64,000 nt of DNA, from contig NC_055987.1 of the NCBI RefSeq assembly GCF_018446385.1, positions 31,688,202 to 31,752,201 on the forward strand, in the 5' to 3' direction. Below the pieces are notes generated by a model, which was not told where the DNA came from, did not search any database, and worked only from the letters and a program-made list of their open reading frames with translations. Origin of the DNA: Zingiber officinale (taxonomy: Eukaryota > Streptophyta > Magnoliopsida > Zingiberales > Zingiberaceae). Shown in pieces: positions 35,468-48,731 of the stretch; the first letter of the stretch is position 1; the number at the start of each line of letters is the position of its first letter. Both the position numbers and the translations under genes were made by a program.

Positions 35468-35532
35468 AGTGGTATCAAAGCCCAAAAGCCTCAGAAGGAC
35501 TAACCGCCGTCTAAAGCACAAAGATCAGAATA

Positions 35533-36675
35533 ATGGCCGGCGCGAACATTTATCCCCCGAAGTTCGACGGAGATTTCGCTACATGGAAGAGAAAAATGGA
35601 GGTATTCTTTAAAACAGATTTTGACATTCTTATTACAATGAAATATGGTTTTGCAGCTCCAAAAGACAAAGAAGAAAACCAATGGACGAAGAAGGAGCAG
35701 GCTAATTTCGTCGCCAATGAAAAGGCTGAGTTCCACTTGCTCAGCGTTCTTCCGCCCCATGAGGTAAATCGGATCGGAAGCTACGACTCCGCGAAAGACC
35801 TCTGGGAAAAATTCCTGGAGCTTCACGAAGGTACCTTGGAAGCTAAGCCAGCGAGGCGCGACATCCTCCGGACTCAACTTACAAACCTTCGGATGAACCA
35901 AGGCAAGAAGGTAGCGTAACTCCAAGCAAGGATCAAAGAGCTGTGAATGTAACTAACCAATCTTGGAGAAGAAGTAACGAACCGGGACTCGATCCGGTAC
36001 GCGCTAAACGCCTTCCCGAGAACTCCCGAGTGGGCCTCCTTACTAGATGCATACTACATCTCTAAGGACTTCGAGGTAAGTACTCTAGAGCATTTGTTTT
36101 CTACTTTTGAACTTCACAAATCTCGAGTTGCAGAGCCCAATGGAGTAGAGAAGACTAGTCAGAACATTGCCTTAAAGGCAAGAATAAACGATTCTGACTC
36201 CGAAGCCTCGGTCGACGAATCCGAAGCGGCACTACTGGTAAGACGCTTTAATAATTTTTTTAAATCTAATAAATTTAGATCGCAGTCGAAAAAGCTCCAG
36301 CAAAAGAAAAGGGTGGTTCGTTGCTACAATTGCAACAAAGAAGGACATATCAAAGATGACTGCCCAAAACTGAAGAGCAAAAGTAAAGAAAAGAGTAAGA
36401 AGCTAGCTCGACCCAAACACAACCTTAAGGCCACGTGGGATGATTCATCATCCTTCGAATCCGAAGTCGAAGAATTCTCGGGACTAGCACTGATGGCCAA
36501 CCATCAGCTAGAAGAAACGTCTAGCTCAGAAATGAGCATAGATGAAGGGAGAGGAATAACAGAAGAAGAAGAAAGCTATGATGAAGGGGGAGCATCACAA
36601 GACAAGGTAAGTAAGGTACGTGCCCTAAACCCTAAACAATCCTTTCGTTTCATTAAAGCTCTTTTAAAGAATTAG
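35533..36675 (+). pseudogene. Copia gag with zinc knuckle, interrupted by stops
   Basis: The frame opens at 35533 (MAGANIYPPKFDGDFATWKR), 51 nt after the primer-binding site. It shows the Copia gag pattern with KDLWEKFLELHEG. It stops at 35917-35919, and a second stop follows near 35943. The reading resumes to 36675 and includes the zinc knuckle CYNCNKEGHIKDDC (36322-36363; C-x2-C-x4-H-x4-C all kept), followed by an acidic serine-rich tail. Gag packages element RNA into particles. With two stops near the middle it is unlikely to yield full-length protein. Confidence 0.85.
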
Positions 36676-37495
36676 ATAAAGTAGAAAAGGAAAATGAATA
36701 TTTGAAATTAGAAAATGAAATTTTAAAATTATAAATTGAAAAATTGAAAACTGATTCATGTTTTAAAAATATTTTTCCACATTCAAAAATAAAGTTATAT
36801 GAAAAATTAAATTGGTACATAAGGAAGCATCAGAGTCAACTTAGAAAAATATCAAGAAACTATGTACCCCCTAAGTTTTTAATTAATCCTATAGGAAGGA
36901 ATCTTTATTGGATTCTAAAATCCATGCTAGATTAAAATTAAAAAGGTTAAAGGCTTTCAGAGAGAAAATTAAACAAGGAATTTTCTTATGCGGCTTTGAT
37001 TAGAAAGTGGTTGTTGCTCCAATAACCAAGAAGGCCTAGTGCCTTGCCACTGCCTGGAAGCTAAATATAATGTTTAATTAATTTTTTGATAAAAGCAAAA
37101 AATTGAATAATGCTTCGAAAAGGTTTTTTTTGGAACTTTAAAAATTTTTAAAACTTAGAAAGTTTTTTTCTTTCGAAAATGCTTGCATTTTGAAAAATGT
37201 TTTCTATACTCAGTAAAATTTTTTTTCCTTAAGTTAAATTCCTTTTAACTTAGAAAGGGAGAGAATATTTGTGTCCCCGTTTTTGCTGTGATCAAAGGGG
37301 GAGAATAAAGATAAGTTCAGTTAAGGGGTAGTTTATCTTAGTATAAATTTTTTTTATCTTGCTTTTCATCTTGCAATTTATTTTAATATTGCAAATTTAT
37401 GCCTGCATTGTTAGTTTAGTAATTTCTTTAAATTACTATCTCCTTGTTTTACCCTAACCTGAACTTGGGTTGATGCACATCAAAAAGGGGGAGAT
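36676..37495. other. Internal non-coding tail of Copia family B, ends in the polypurine tract
   Basis: AT-rich sequence after gag with no pol motifs. The tract AAAAAGGGGGAGATTG just before the 3' LTR primes plus-strand DNA synthesis in LTR elements. Confidence 0.7.
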
Positions 37496-38615
37496 TGTTG
37501 GACCCCATAGTAGTTTTGATGTGATCAACCAAATTTAGGTTAGGTCCTGTTTAGATGATCCCTATGTCTAAGTGTGCAGGAACTTAGGAGCGCAGGAAGT
37601 CGAGCGGAAGACGCAGCTAGCGAGAAGGACGACACGGGAAGGGAGCCGACGGGCTCGGTGCGTCCGAAGGACGAGAGTGCTGCGGAAGAGTACTCCGGTG
37701 GGCGAGAAGAACGTGCGTGGCGTTCGAGGTACGTAACGCCGGGACGGAAGACTGCTCGAGGAGAAGGCCGGGAACTGGGTTCGGGTGAGCCCTATTCCGG
37801 ATGGCTGAAATCACCTAAGGAAGCCGAACCAGAACAAGTCAATTGGAAGTTGACTTTTCAATGGTTCGGTCGACCGAACACCCTGATCGGTCGACCGAAC
37901 CCCTTTGCATCAGAACACAGCCGTTGGTGACACGTCAGCATCACATCAGCCAGCGTTGAAGTGATCGGTCGACCGAACCTCCTGATCGGTCGACCAAACT
38001 GAAGTTTATCCAGAGACTCAGTCGAGCAATTTGATCGGGCTAACTCAGCTGGAGACCGTTGGCCGATCGGTCGACCGAACATAAGGATCGGTCGACTGAA
38101 TCCAAGCTCGATCCACAGAGACTGCACCTGGACGGAAGACTGGGCAGGTACAACAGGTTCGGTCGACCGAACCTGGGGATCGGTCGACAGAACCTGGGGA
38201 TCGGTCGACCGATCCCTTTCGAGTCAAAACCTGATCCCGAAGATCAAGTCATCCGATAAGCTCTAGAACCCCTATATAAAGGATGGTCTCGGGCAGCTTT
38301 AGAACACAACGAGAACAACGCAAACGAACGAAAAAGCAACTCTTGTACTCTCATTCTCTTAGCAACTACCGTGCTGTCAAAGTGTAAAAGGCTTCTTCGC
38401 CTTCAGAGAAGGAGACTCTTTTAGTGCGCCTTTCCACCGCCTTGGATTAACAACCGTCTCGGTTGTAACCAAGTCAAATAGTTGAGTTTCATTTCTTTTC
38501 TGTTATTTTGTTTTGTTATTAAGTGTTACTTTATTTTAGAGTTGAAAAGCTTTGAGGAGGGTAACTTTCAGTTTCAGGCAATTCACCCCTCTTGCCAGTC
38601 CCCGCTGCACCAACA
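37496..38615 (+). repeat. 3' LTR of Copia family B
   Basis: Co-linear with the 5' LTR (34364-35467) with scattered substitutions. One extra 23-bp dyad unit near 38175-38200 largely accounts for the length difference (1120 against 1104 bp). Confidence 0.9.
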
Positions 38616-38939
38616 CTTATTTTATAAAACAAAAAAGATAAGTTTTTTAAAACCACGTGATTCACCCCCCTCTCACGTGCGTAATGATCCAACAGTCATT
38701 AGTTAGTGTTGACTCTATTTGTATATCTAATTTATCTCTATCTAATGTATATTATATGCCTAATCTTACTTTAAATCATGTCTCAGTCATTCAATTATGT
38801 GATTCTAGTTCTCAGTTTTTTTTACTTCATATTCTTGTTATGTGCAGGATCCGCGATCCTAGAACTTGATTGGGATATGTCATAAGCAAGGGGACTATAT
38901 ATATGTATTAGAAGAGCTGAAAGTTCTAGATGTAGCAGC

Positions 38940-39817
38940 TGTTGGACCTTTGACCGGCTAGAAGGGGGGGTTGAATAACACTGCACAAAATCAAAACAAA
39001 TGAACCCTTCTCGGACTTAAAAGAACACTTGCATAAAATAACAAAGAAATCAAACAGATAGAGGCTTGGAGAGTTTTTACTTGGTTACAACCGGGCAGGT
39101 TGTTAATCCAAGGAAATGAACCGCACTACTTTCTCCTTCAGGCGGAGAAGCCTCTTTACAGCAAGTAACGCACAAAAAGATGAAGCTAAACTAACAAAGA
39201 GAAGCACACAAGTGTTGTTTATAAAAATGCTTATTTTTTTTCTAACTTTTGAACCAAGACTGTATTTATAGCATTGGTCGGGGCGCCTGGAAGAGTTTCA
39301 GGCGCTTAGAGTGGGATAGAATTCTATCCCCAACGGGTCGGTCAAAGTCCACGTCGATCATGATAAATTTTAGGTTCCGGGTGCTTGGAAGGGTTCCGGG
39401 CGCCCGGACTCACAAAGTCAACATGGTTGACTTTTTCGGTCTAGGCCCTCTGTTTCGGTTCTGCTCGCCTCGGTTAGGGACTTCCGCTCCGGTTTTGCTC
39501 GCTTGGGTGATTTCGGCCATTCGGAATAGGGCTCACCCAAACCCAACTTCCGGCTTTCTCGAACAACCTTCCGCTCCGACTTCTCGTCCCTCGGAAACGT
39601 CGCACCTCCTTCGCGTCCGCTCGCGTACTCTTCCACAGCACCTCGTCCCTCAGACGCACTGAGCCCGTCGGCTCTCTCCTGTGCCGTTCTTCTCGCTAGC
39701 TGTGTCTTTTGCTCGACTTCTTCTCCTAAGCTCCTGCACACTTAAACACAAGGTTAAACATAACAGGACCTAACTTAACTTGTTTGATCACATCAAAACA
39801 ACCTTGGGGTACCAACA
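38940..39817 (-). mobile_element. Copia LTR, minus orientation
   Basis: On the minus strand it starts TGTTGGTACCCCAAGG (39817) and ends AGGTCCAACA (38940). The block at 39650-39790 matches the 'GTCTAAGTGTGCAGGA' block of family B and the fragment at 1-845. A polypurine-like AAAAAGAGAAAAAT precedes it on the minus strand (39818 onward). It has GGCGCC-rich words at 39280-39420. Only one LTR of this element is seen. Confidence 0.65.
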
Positions 39818-39929
39818 ATTTTTCTCTTTTTGATATGAGTAACCCAGGTTAAGTTAGGATAAACAATATAAAATAAAAAGTATATGTAAACGATATAATT
39901 TTTTGTTCAACCAACTCAGAATTTTTATG

Positions 39930-40830
39930 AGAATTTATAACTTTGATGGAACAAGAATTTGAAACGAGCTTAGTGGGAAAACTAACTTATTTCTTAGGTT
40001 TACAAATTAGACAAAAATGAAGAAAATTATGTTTATCAATAAAAATACACCAAAGAATTACTTAAAAAATTTGGAATAGAGAATACTAAATAAAATAAAA
40101 ACACCAATGACAACTAACACAACTTTAGATATTGATCTAAATAGAAAACTAGTAGATCTAAAATATTATAGGAGTGCTATAGGCAACCTTTTATACCTAA
40201 CTACGAGTCGACTTGATATTTTATTTGCAGTTAGTATGTATGCCAGATGTCAAACTTGTGCTAAGGAATCCCACTTAACTAATGTAAAAAGAATTTTTTA
40301 GATATTTGAAAGGCACACCAAATGTAAGAATTTGGTACCCTAGAACACCTAATTTTGAACTTATAGATTACTCTAACTCAGACTATGCTGACTATAAACT
40401 AGATTGAAAAAATACAAGTGGTGGATGTCAACTACTTACACTATCACTTGTCAGCTAGTTTAGTAGAAAATAACACTGTGTTGCTTCATTTACTACTGAA
40501 GCAGAGTACATAGCAACAGGCGAGTGCATGATACAATTGTTATGGATGATGCACACATTAAATTAAAAGACTTTAACTTATAGCAAAAAAATGTAAAATT
40601 TTTTATTGATAATGTAAGTTCAATTAACTTAACTAAGAATCTAGTACATCATTCAAGAACCTAACATATTGAAATCAAATACCATTTCATTAGAGATCAC
40701 ATCGTCAAAGAAAATATTAAACTCAATCATGTTGAGTCCAAATTAAATCTGCCTGACATCTTCACTAAACCACTACTAGAATATGAATTTACTAACTTAA
40801 GAAGAAAATTGGAAATGTGCATGATAGACT
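39930..40830 (+). pseudogene. Copia reverse transcriptase/RNase H remnant
   Basis: The plus-strand reading in several frames contains 'YYRSAIGNLLYLTTSRLDIL', the typical Copia stretch after the reverse transcriptase. It then has 'EAEYIA'-like RNase H wording near 40495 and ends with 'SKLNLPDIFTKPLLEYEF' near 40745, the usual C-terminus of Copia pol. Many stops and frameshifts are present. It is more AT-rich than, and of a different subfamily from, the pol remnant at 41400-44100. Confidence 0.75.
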
Positions 40831-41257
40831 AAAACTCTTATTATCAAATAACTTGCAAATTCTAGGCTACTCTTATTTATATTTCTTTAAAAAAAATTTC
40901 ATTTCTCTAGTGTTTCAAAATTTATTTTGGCCTTAGTTTAGGACGAATCCCTAGAAAGCATGATCCTATAGATCTAGACAATGAGCATCTCACAAGCACA
41001 CTAGGTCTACCTTTATTGTGTATTCAAAAACTTAGAATAATGTGAGATGCATAGGCCTTTTACCTAGACTTTAGATGCTTATATCAGTACATCAATATAA
41101 GTCTAGGCGAAAAATACAACAGTACATTGATCAAGTTAAGTGCTCTTTTTTTTTTGAGTAAAAATCTAATTGGACAACAATATTTAACTTGACTAACTAA
41201 GTGAACGCTACTATTTTCTGGTAGTTAGTTAGTAACTAAAGGTTAGACATTACTGAT
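40831..41257. other. Non-coding tail after the Copia remnant
   Basis: AT-rich sequence without domains. It has two near copies of 'AGTACATCAATATAAGTCTAGG/AGTACATTGATCAAG' words near 41087 and 41132. It leads into a second copy of the 'TTCTAGTTTCTCAGTTTTTTT' stretch, which also occurs at 38803. Confidence 0.4.
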
Positions 41258-44158
41258 TCTAGTTTCTCAGTTTTTTTTACTTCATCTTTTTGTTATGTGT
41301 AGGATCCATGATCCCATAAGTTGATTTGGATAGGTAGTAGGCAGGGGGGACTATATGTATTAGAAGAACTGAAAGTTCTAGATAGTGTTGATCTGTTAGC
41401 CTTTCGATTAAGCTCTATTTCTTCTGATTTTTATTTGTGACATTCTCGTCTTGGACATGTTTCTTCTTCTCAATTAAAACACTTAACTTCTAAAGGAAAT
41501 TTAGGAAATTACAAATTCATGATATTTCAGATTGTTGTGGTTGCAAATTAGCAAAATTCTCTGCTTTACCTTTCTATAGAAGTATCTATGTTTCTCTTAC
41601 ACCATTTGAGTTAGTTTATTCTGATGTGGGGTTCATCTCATATTCGTACACCTGGTGGATCACATTACTACGTTTCCTTTATTGATGATTACACTCATTA
41701 CATTTGAGTTTATTTTATGAAACATCATTATGATTTTCTTGATATCTATCACATGTTTTGTGCCATGGTAAAAACTCAACATAATACTATTATTAAATAC
41801 TTCTTATGTGATTTGGGTGGTGAATATACATCCAATCTTATTTTTGAACTACTTGTTTCAGATGATATACTTCATCAAAGTTCTTGTACCAATACTCTTG
41901 AATAAAACGGTGTTGTTGAAAGAAAATATAGGTATATTGTTGAAACTACACACTTACTCCTGTTATCTACATATGTTCCTAGCGAGTTCTAGGATGAAGC
42001 TATTCTTATTGCAGTATTCTATCAATAGAATTCCATCTTCTAGTACATCCGGGTTGTCTCCTTTTGAAAAACTATATGGTTTTGTTCCTGATTATTCCTT
42101 CTTAAGAGTTTTTGGATTTACATGTTTTGTCCTCCGTCCTCATGTTGAACGTAGTAAGCTTAGTTCTCGACCCGCTCTTTGTGTTTTTCTTGTTTGTAGC
42201 GAGGGTCAAAAGGGATATATAGATATTATGATCCAGTTAGTTAAAAACTCTATGTCTCTATGTCTCACATCATATTATTTTTCTTGAACATATCCCATTC
42301 TATTCCATTCCTTCTGACACTCCTAATCTTCGAAATCTGATCTCACTCGTATTGATCCCTTTTGCATTGACTCTGATGATATGTCATCTCATGTTTCCCT
42401 ACAATTGGACCACCCTAGCACCTCTTTTTCTAATGATGCTACTTGCAGGATTGACACATACAGATTCTGGTCATCAGCTTCCAGATGATCTCTCTGCTCC
42501 TACTGCTTCCCATGATGCTCTTGTGATAGTGGGTCCTCCTTCTTGTTACCTTTAACGATCTCGTAAGTCTACTCAATTACCTGATTTTGTATATTTTACT
42601 TATTTTGGTTACTTTTTTAGCTTCTATTCACCAATTGTATAAGCCCTCCTCTTATACAGAGGTTGCTCTTGATCCTCTTTAGCAACAAGCTATGGCGGAA
42701 GAACTTTATGCTTTGTATCAAACATGTACTTGATATCTTGTTCCTCTTTCTTTGGAGAAGCGTGCAATGGGTTCTTGATGGATGTATAAGATCAAAACTA
42801 AATTTGATGAGTTAGTTTAGCGATATAAAACTCGTTTGGTTGCTAAAGGATTTTTCCAACAATATGGTATGGATTATAAGGAAACCTTTGCTGATCCATT
42901 TTCCAAGCTTGTTACTATACGTACTCTCATTGCAGTTATATCAGTTCGTCAGTGGTCTATTTTCCAGATGGATGTTGAAAATATTTTTTTAAATGAAAAT
43001 CTTCAAGAAGAAATCTACATGGTGTCTCCACCAGGTGTCACTGACAACCCTGGTGAAGTTTGCAGATTAAAGGTCTTTATGACCTTAAACAAGCTCCTTA
43101 AGCTTGGTTTGACAAGTTCTCCATTGTAATTGGATCCTTGGTTTTCTTCCTAGCCAGCATGACTCTGCTCTTTTTGTTCGTTGTACTTCGTCAGGTTGCA
43201 TATTATTCTCTCTTTATGTTGAGCACATGATTATTACAGGGGATGATTTAAGTGAAATAAAAGAGTTGAAATTGTATTTGGTTCGTGAGTTTGATATAAA
43301 ATATTTAGTCCTCTGTGTTATTTTTTAGGACTTGAAGTAGCTTATTCTTCTCGTGATTATCTTCTCTCACAGTCCAAATATATTGGTGGCATTCTAGAGC
43401 AAGCTCATCTATCTGACACTCGCACTGTTGATATTCCACTTGAGGTTAATGCTCTGTACTCGTCTACTGATGGTGTTCCCTTGCCAAATCCATCTTTATA
43501 TCTCACTCTAGTTGACAATCTAGTATATCTCACCATCACTAGACTTAATGTTGCTTATGTTGTACATATTGTTAGTTAGTTTGTTACTTCTCCCACTTCA
43601 GTACATTGGGGAGTTGTGCTTCGCATTCTTCAATATCTTCGAAGTACTAGTTTCATAGTCTTCTCTATCCTTCCACTTCTACCTTTGAATTGTGCGCCTA
43701 TTCAAATGCATGATTCTACAAATCGTAAGTCTACCATAGGATTTTGTGTTTTCTAATTGGGAGATTTCCTTATCTCTTGGAAGAGTAAAAAAATAAGATG
43801 TTTTTTTTGTTCTTCTACTTAAGTAGAATATCGTGCTATGAGCTCTACTACTACTGAAATTGTTTAGTTACGTTGGCTATTTACTAATATGAGTGTTTTT
43901 CTCTCGAACCCTACCCCTATATATTGTGATAACTCCAGTGCTATTCAAATTACTCACAAGTTTATCTTTCATGAGCACACCAATCATATCAAGATCTTGA
44001 TTATCATTTCACTTGTCATCTCTATCAGAATGACATCATCACTATGTCATTTATCTCATCTTCCATGCAAATTACAGACTTACTCATCAAGGAGCATTTC
44101 ATTCTAGTTAACAAACTCTCAATGCTTTCCCTTAGCGCATTATAAGTTTGAAGGGAGA
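41258..44158 (+). pseudogene. Copia pol remnant: integrase, reverse transcriptase, RNase H
   Basis: Integrase pieces: 'CCGCKLAKFSALPF' (about 41535), 'HYDFLDIYHMF' (41723) and 'SGLSPFEKLYGFVPDYSFLR' (about 42045). Reverse transcriptase: 'LVAKGFFQQYGMDYKETFAD' (42836) and 'QMDVENIFLNENLQEEIYM' (42960-43020). RNase H: 'EYRAMSSTTTE' near 43830 and 'YCDNSSAIQI' near 43925. The frame is broken many times by stops and indels. It belongs to the same family as the protease piece at 31003-31349 and shares about 130 bp with 38803-38934. Confidence 0.88.
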
Positions 44159-44302
44159 TATTAGTATATGATAAACTATTATTATATAAGGGTAGATCTA
44201 TTTATATTTCTTTTTCTTTTATAAACTTAAGTTTTTTTAATACAATTTGCTACGACTACCTCTTTCTTTTGTACACTATTTGCATTATTTAATTTGTTTA
44301 CA
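44159..44302 (+). repeat. Copia LTR related to 27480-27681, shortened
   Basis: The TTAGTATATGATAAACTATT head and TTTGTTTACA tail match the LTR at 27480-27681, with a deletion of about 58 bp in the middle and loss of the first bases. A purine-rich GAAGGGAGAT precedes it as the polypurine tract. The flanking five bases do not match those left of 27480. Confidence 0.7.
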
Positions 44303-44344
44303 GAACTACTTAGACAGTTCACACTTTGCAATAGCAATAAATCT

Positions 44345-45007
<663 letters not shown>

Positions 45008-46449
45008 ATGATTTTTATTTTACTCTTGCAGTTATTGCTTTTCCAAGTTTAAAAATTGATATTTTTAACTTTTATAGTTTGGATCAGTGGCACAAAAAAT
45101 GACTTCAAGCTAAATTCTAATTTAACTGACAATATATATATATATTTTTGTTGTTGTAGTGGAGGTGCGTTTTTGAAAAGGCAACAAATTAAACTAAGAG
45201 GGATCAATAAATAAATAATAATTCCAAAACTTACGGTGAGTCGCCCTAGTCCGACAGCATTCGAACGCGACGGCGACAAATCTACGAATGTGTGCGCGCG
45301 TTCTGCGCAGTTGCAGGAAGGCCATTAATGGCGATCAGACTTGTCCTCTCACTCATTGCAATTAATGCTATCATTCGACGTAGCGGTTGGGAAGACAATT
45401 GCTTCAATCGCATCCCGCGCCGCCGCTTCGTTTTAAGCTCGAAGGAGGTCGTAGGATTCGAATCTCGTGGGAAAAATCTAATACGGGGTAGATTTGGAGA
45501 GTTTTTTTTTATTCATATTCTAAGATTTTTTTAAATCTCCACATTTGAACGGGATGGCTGTATACGAAAGGAGGAATTTTTTGGTCCATTTTTTTTTACC
45601 ATGATTCCGCAGCAATTGATTATGAGTATGCTTTATCCCGGTTATAGTTTAATTAATATTTATATGTCTTATATTATTGTATTAATATTATTATCAAAGA
45701 GATTAAAAATTAAACTTTTGTTTTGCCAAATCAATGGATATTTAAATTCCCATGTGATCTGAAATTTCCAGATTAGACAGAATTAAGGATGAGGACAAGA
45801 ATAGAGATGATAAATCTGTCCCTATCATATCCTGTCGCATTGTCATCTCTACTCCTGTTGCACTTTATTTTAGACCTATCCATTGATTGAGTTCATATCA
45901 GATCTAATCAGAAATTGAATTAACGAGTCGATTATGTATTGATCAGGTTCAACAAATCCCATTCATAGCCGGTCCATCTTAATTAATGACTGATTTATTC
46001 ATGTTTATTTTTAAAATATTTTAATTTTATTTTAGATTTTTTATTTAATAATATTTATAATATTCTAATGATATTAACCGTATGGTTCAATATAAATTGA
46101 TTCATTTATTTTAAAATTTTAAATGTGGAGCTGTCTATCTTTCTATTAAAATTAATTATTTTTATTAGTTAGAAGAGTGAATATCTTAATTTAAAAAAAA
46201 ATATTTTTTTTTAAATTTATGTATTTTGAAATTTTGTATGCGGATTATTTTACTTTTCTATTAATATAATTTTTTAATTTGAATTCTATGAAGTGAGATT
46301 ATTTTAGTTTTAACTTATAAATTTATTAATCTAATTTAACACTCTTAATTATTCATTGATTTTATTTTATCTTTTTTATTCCTTCAATATATTGAGTTTA
46401 TAAAAATTATCAAGGGATATAATTTTTTTAATAATATATATATATACTA
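45008..46449. other. AT-rich spacer, no gene seen
   Basis: Non-coding, with a (TA)n run near 45134-45145 and another near 46432-46446. A more GC-balanced block at 45235-45480 has no recognisable product. Confidence 0.45.
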
Positions 46450-46848
46450 GGGAGCCTCACCTGTTCAGGATCTCGTCCTTTAACCATTGCCCCGGCTTAT
46501 GCATAAGATTTGGATTAAAGATACTCTTCTTACTTAGTCAGTACAGATCTTATATAATTTTATTTTTGGTTATTTCTGATACAATTACTGTTCACCTGTT
46601 GATTACTAAGAGAAGGATTGAGGAAAAGAACCAAGAATAGATAGGTAGAAGTTTATCATAAAACAATTTTAGCATTCCATAAAAACAAGCAGGGATCTTA
46701 TTTAACGGGGAATTTTTACAGGAAAAATACAACTAGAAAACTTAGAAGCTTACATATCAAAAAACTTAATTTACAAACACTTATATTACATGATGACAAG
46801 ACAGGAAAACATAATTTACAGAATACTTATCTTACATACTGAAGTACA
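46450..46848 (-). other. Left flank of the Gypsy solo LTR, possibly caulimovirid leader
   Basis: If the solo LTR 46849-56220 is removed, this stretch joins 56221-56800, the presumed promoter region of the endogenous caulimovirid, so it would be the viral leader read on the minus strand. A degenerate initiator-tRNA primer site (TTGTATCAGAAA, 9 of 12 positions) lies on the minus strand at 46584-46573. No coding sequence is present. Confidence 0.3.
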
Positions 46849-48731
46849 TATAAAATACTGTAACAAAATAATAATAAAATAATAGGGTTTAATGGGCGAA
46901 TAATCTTAATGAAATTTTTAGAATTTTTTTGAAAATTTTTCGCAGTTCGTATGACGAGTTTAAGGGGATCAATTTATAGGCTTAGGAAAAAACCTGTTTA
47001 GAATATCCAAAAATAGGAGTTGATTGAGAAATAAACTTAGGTTTTGATTTGTCTAAACCTAAGTTCATATTATAAAAACCTAATCTCCTCTTCTCCTACC
47101 TGATTCCCTTCTCACGCTGACACCTCCTCATCTCCTTCTTCTCCACCACAACCTCTTCCCCTCCTCTTCGTCACCGATGTAGATCCAGCCACTGTCCCCC
47201 TCCCTCTCCCTCTCGTGACGCTAACCCCTTTCTCTTCTCCGATCTCCGCTGACTCTCCTCTTCGACTCCACTACCTGACACCACGCCACCCGACGGACGT
47301 CGCGCCACCACCGGTGACCTTGCCATCCTAGAAGAGGCTACGTTGGGTTGCTGTTGTCGATCTTCTCCCTTCGAGCCATGTATTGAAGCCGAGCATCCGA
47401 GTCTTGCTGTTGGTTGTGCCCTAATTTTGACATCGTCGCCGACTACTCTCTTCTCCAGCCGATTGTTGGGGCTATGTCCACAGAGTGCTCAGCCATTGCT
47501 CCTGCTCGATCGCGGCGAGAGTTGCTCTATTGTCGGGTGTTGCCGTCGCCGGAAGGGTGGAGATAGCGAAAGGAATTAGGGTATACTCTCCCCTCTCGCT
47601 TGCAGATCCGAGCAGAGCAGGGGTGGTTACCATTGGGGAGGTACATCACATTCTTCTCTTCATCGAATTTCGGTACATCCCCCCCAGTAGAGATCGGCCG
47701 GCGATCCTTAGAGTAGGACGGACTGTCGACACAGAATTGGAGTAAGGTATGGTTCGTATCAGATTTGTAGCGATCCAATTTCCATTTTTTGATTGAGACG
47801 TAGAGATTTGAAGCTTACCTAGTCATTATAGCTTCAATTGGTACTGATTATTGGCGATTCACAGTTTCGGCGATCCAACTTCGACGGTGAACCCCTTCGG
47901 CCGTATTCCACCAGTGGCCACTTGGATTTGGGTGAGTTTTTGGGGTAAACCATGGTTGTAAACCCTAATTTAATTAGGTCATGTTATGATCAAGGTTAAT
48001 TGTCTCGATTAGGGTTTTCCCCAATTAGGTTGGGTTGGGATTTAGCTAGTTGCTACATATGTAATTAACTAAATTGTAATCATGTGACATAGGATTTTGA
48101 TTCGAGACGAACGTCTCAACGTGGGATTTGTTCCGATATAATCGAGATAAGGTGGGTACCTTTGACTTATCTCTTTGATATTGTCATTCTAATATGTGTA
48201 CTAGGTTATAGCTAGTAGTAATGGTTATGTTTATATTTGCTTGGTATGTCACTACCCGTAGTATGCCCATATTGTTATTTATTATGCATTTATGTTTATG
48301 CCTCTTGATTCTTGCCATGTGTATTTATGTTCATAGTAGTAGTGGCATACAATGCATTACCGGGTATAGGCCTAGCTACTAGATTTACTTGGCATGTATA
48401 CTTAGATTTATTATCTGACATGAGTACCTAGTTTTATTACCTGGCATGTATACCTGGATCCTCGTTATGGACTCGATTTTTTCTTTTGGTACATATTATA
48501 TGGAGGTTGATATTTTCAGGAGTTTCATGCTTTAGTGTCATGCACCATTTTCAATGATTGCATGCTGAGCGATTGTCAGCTCCTTTTATAGTTGAGCACA
48601 TCGCTAGTTATATAATCTGCACACACAACCACTCATGGGTTAGTGGTACATTAGGTAGGGTGTGTGCATCTTGTTCTGTTAGGGCTCTGCTGGTCTGCTC
48701 ATGGGTAGTGTGACTGCAGCGTGGTAGCAGG

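Larger units (their letters stand above)
34364..38615 (+). mobile_element. Gag-only Copia element (family B), complete, TSD CTTAT
   Basis: The 5' LTR is 34364-35467 and the 3' LTR 37496-38615; both start TGTTGGACCCC and end CACCAACA. The direct repeat CTTAT lies at 34359-34363 and 38616-38620. A primer-binding site TGGTATCAAAGC (35470-35481) and a polypurine tract AAAAAGGGGGAGAT (about 37482-37495) complete the structure. A TATA box CTATATAAAGG lies at about 35123 (5' LTR) and 38272 (3' LTR). The internal region is only about 2.0 kb and encodes a gag remnant; protease, integrase, reverse transcriptase and RNase H are all absent. It must have moved with proteins from another element. Confidence 0.93.
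31350..38694 (+). mobile_element. Solo LTR (about 1.25 kb net) split by two later insertions, TSD GTCAT
   Basis: It starts TGTTAGTGCAG at 31350 and ends GATCCAACA at 38694, with the direct repeat GTCAT at 31345-31349 and 38695-38699. After removing the nested elements at 31675-33507 and 34364-38615, the remaining pieces (31350-31674, 33513-34363, 38621-38694) align in order with the solo LTR at 1891-3121. The part at 33740-33920 contains repeated GGAAGGCGCCTT dyads. No internal domain of its own remains. Confidence 0.88.
27682..44302 (+). mobile_element. Decayed Copia composite hosting several nested elements
   Basis: Between the short LTRs at 27480 and 44159 lie pieces of one Copia family in order. 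These are gag/protease (31003-31349, with the protease motif degraded to ESRASHHM), the continuation after the nested solo LTR (38700-38939), integrase (about 41400-42330), reverse transcriptase (about 42720-43130) and RNase H (about 43830-44100). Nested within are CACTA element 2 (27923-30999), the LTR complex 31350-38694 and a foreign Copia block at 38940-41257. The outer LTRs lack a matching target-site duplication, so the two ends may derive from different copies. Confidence 0.6.
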
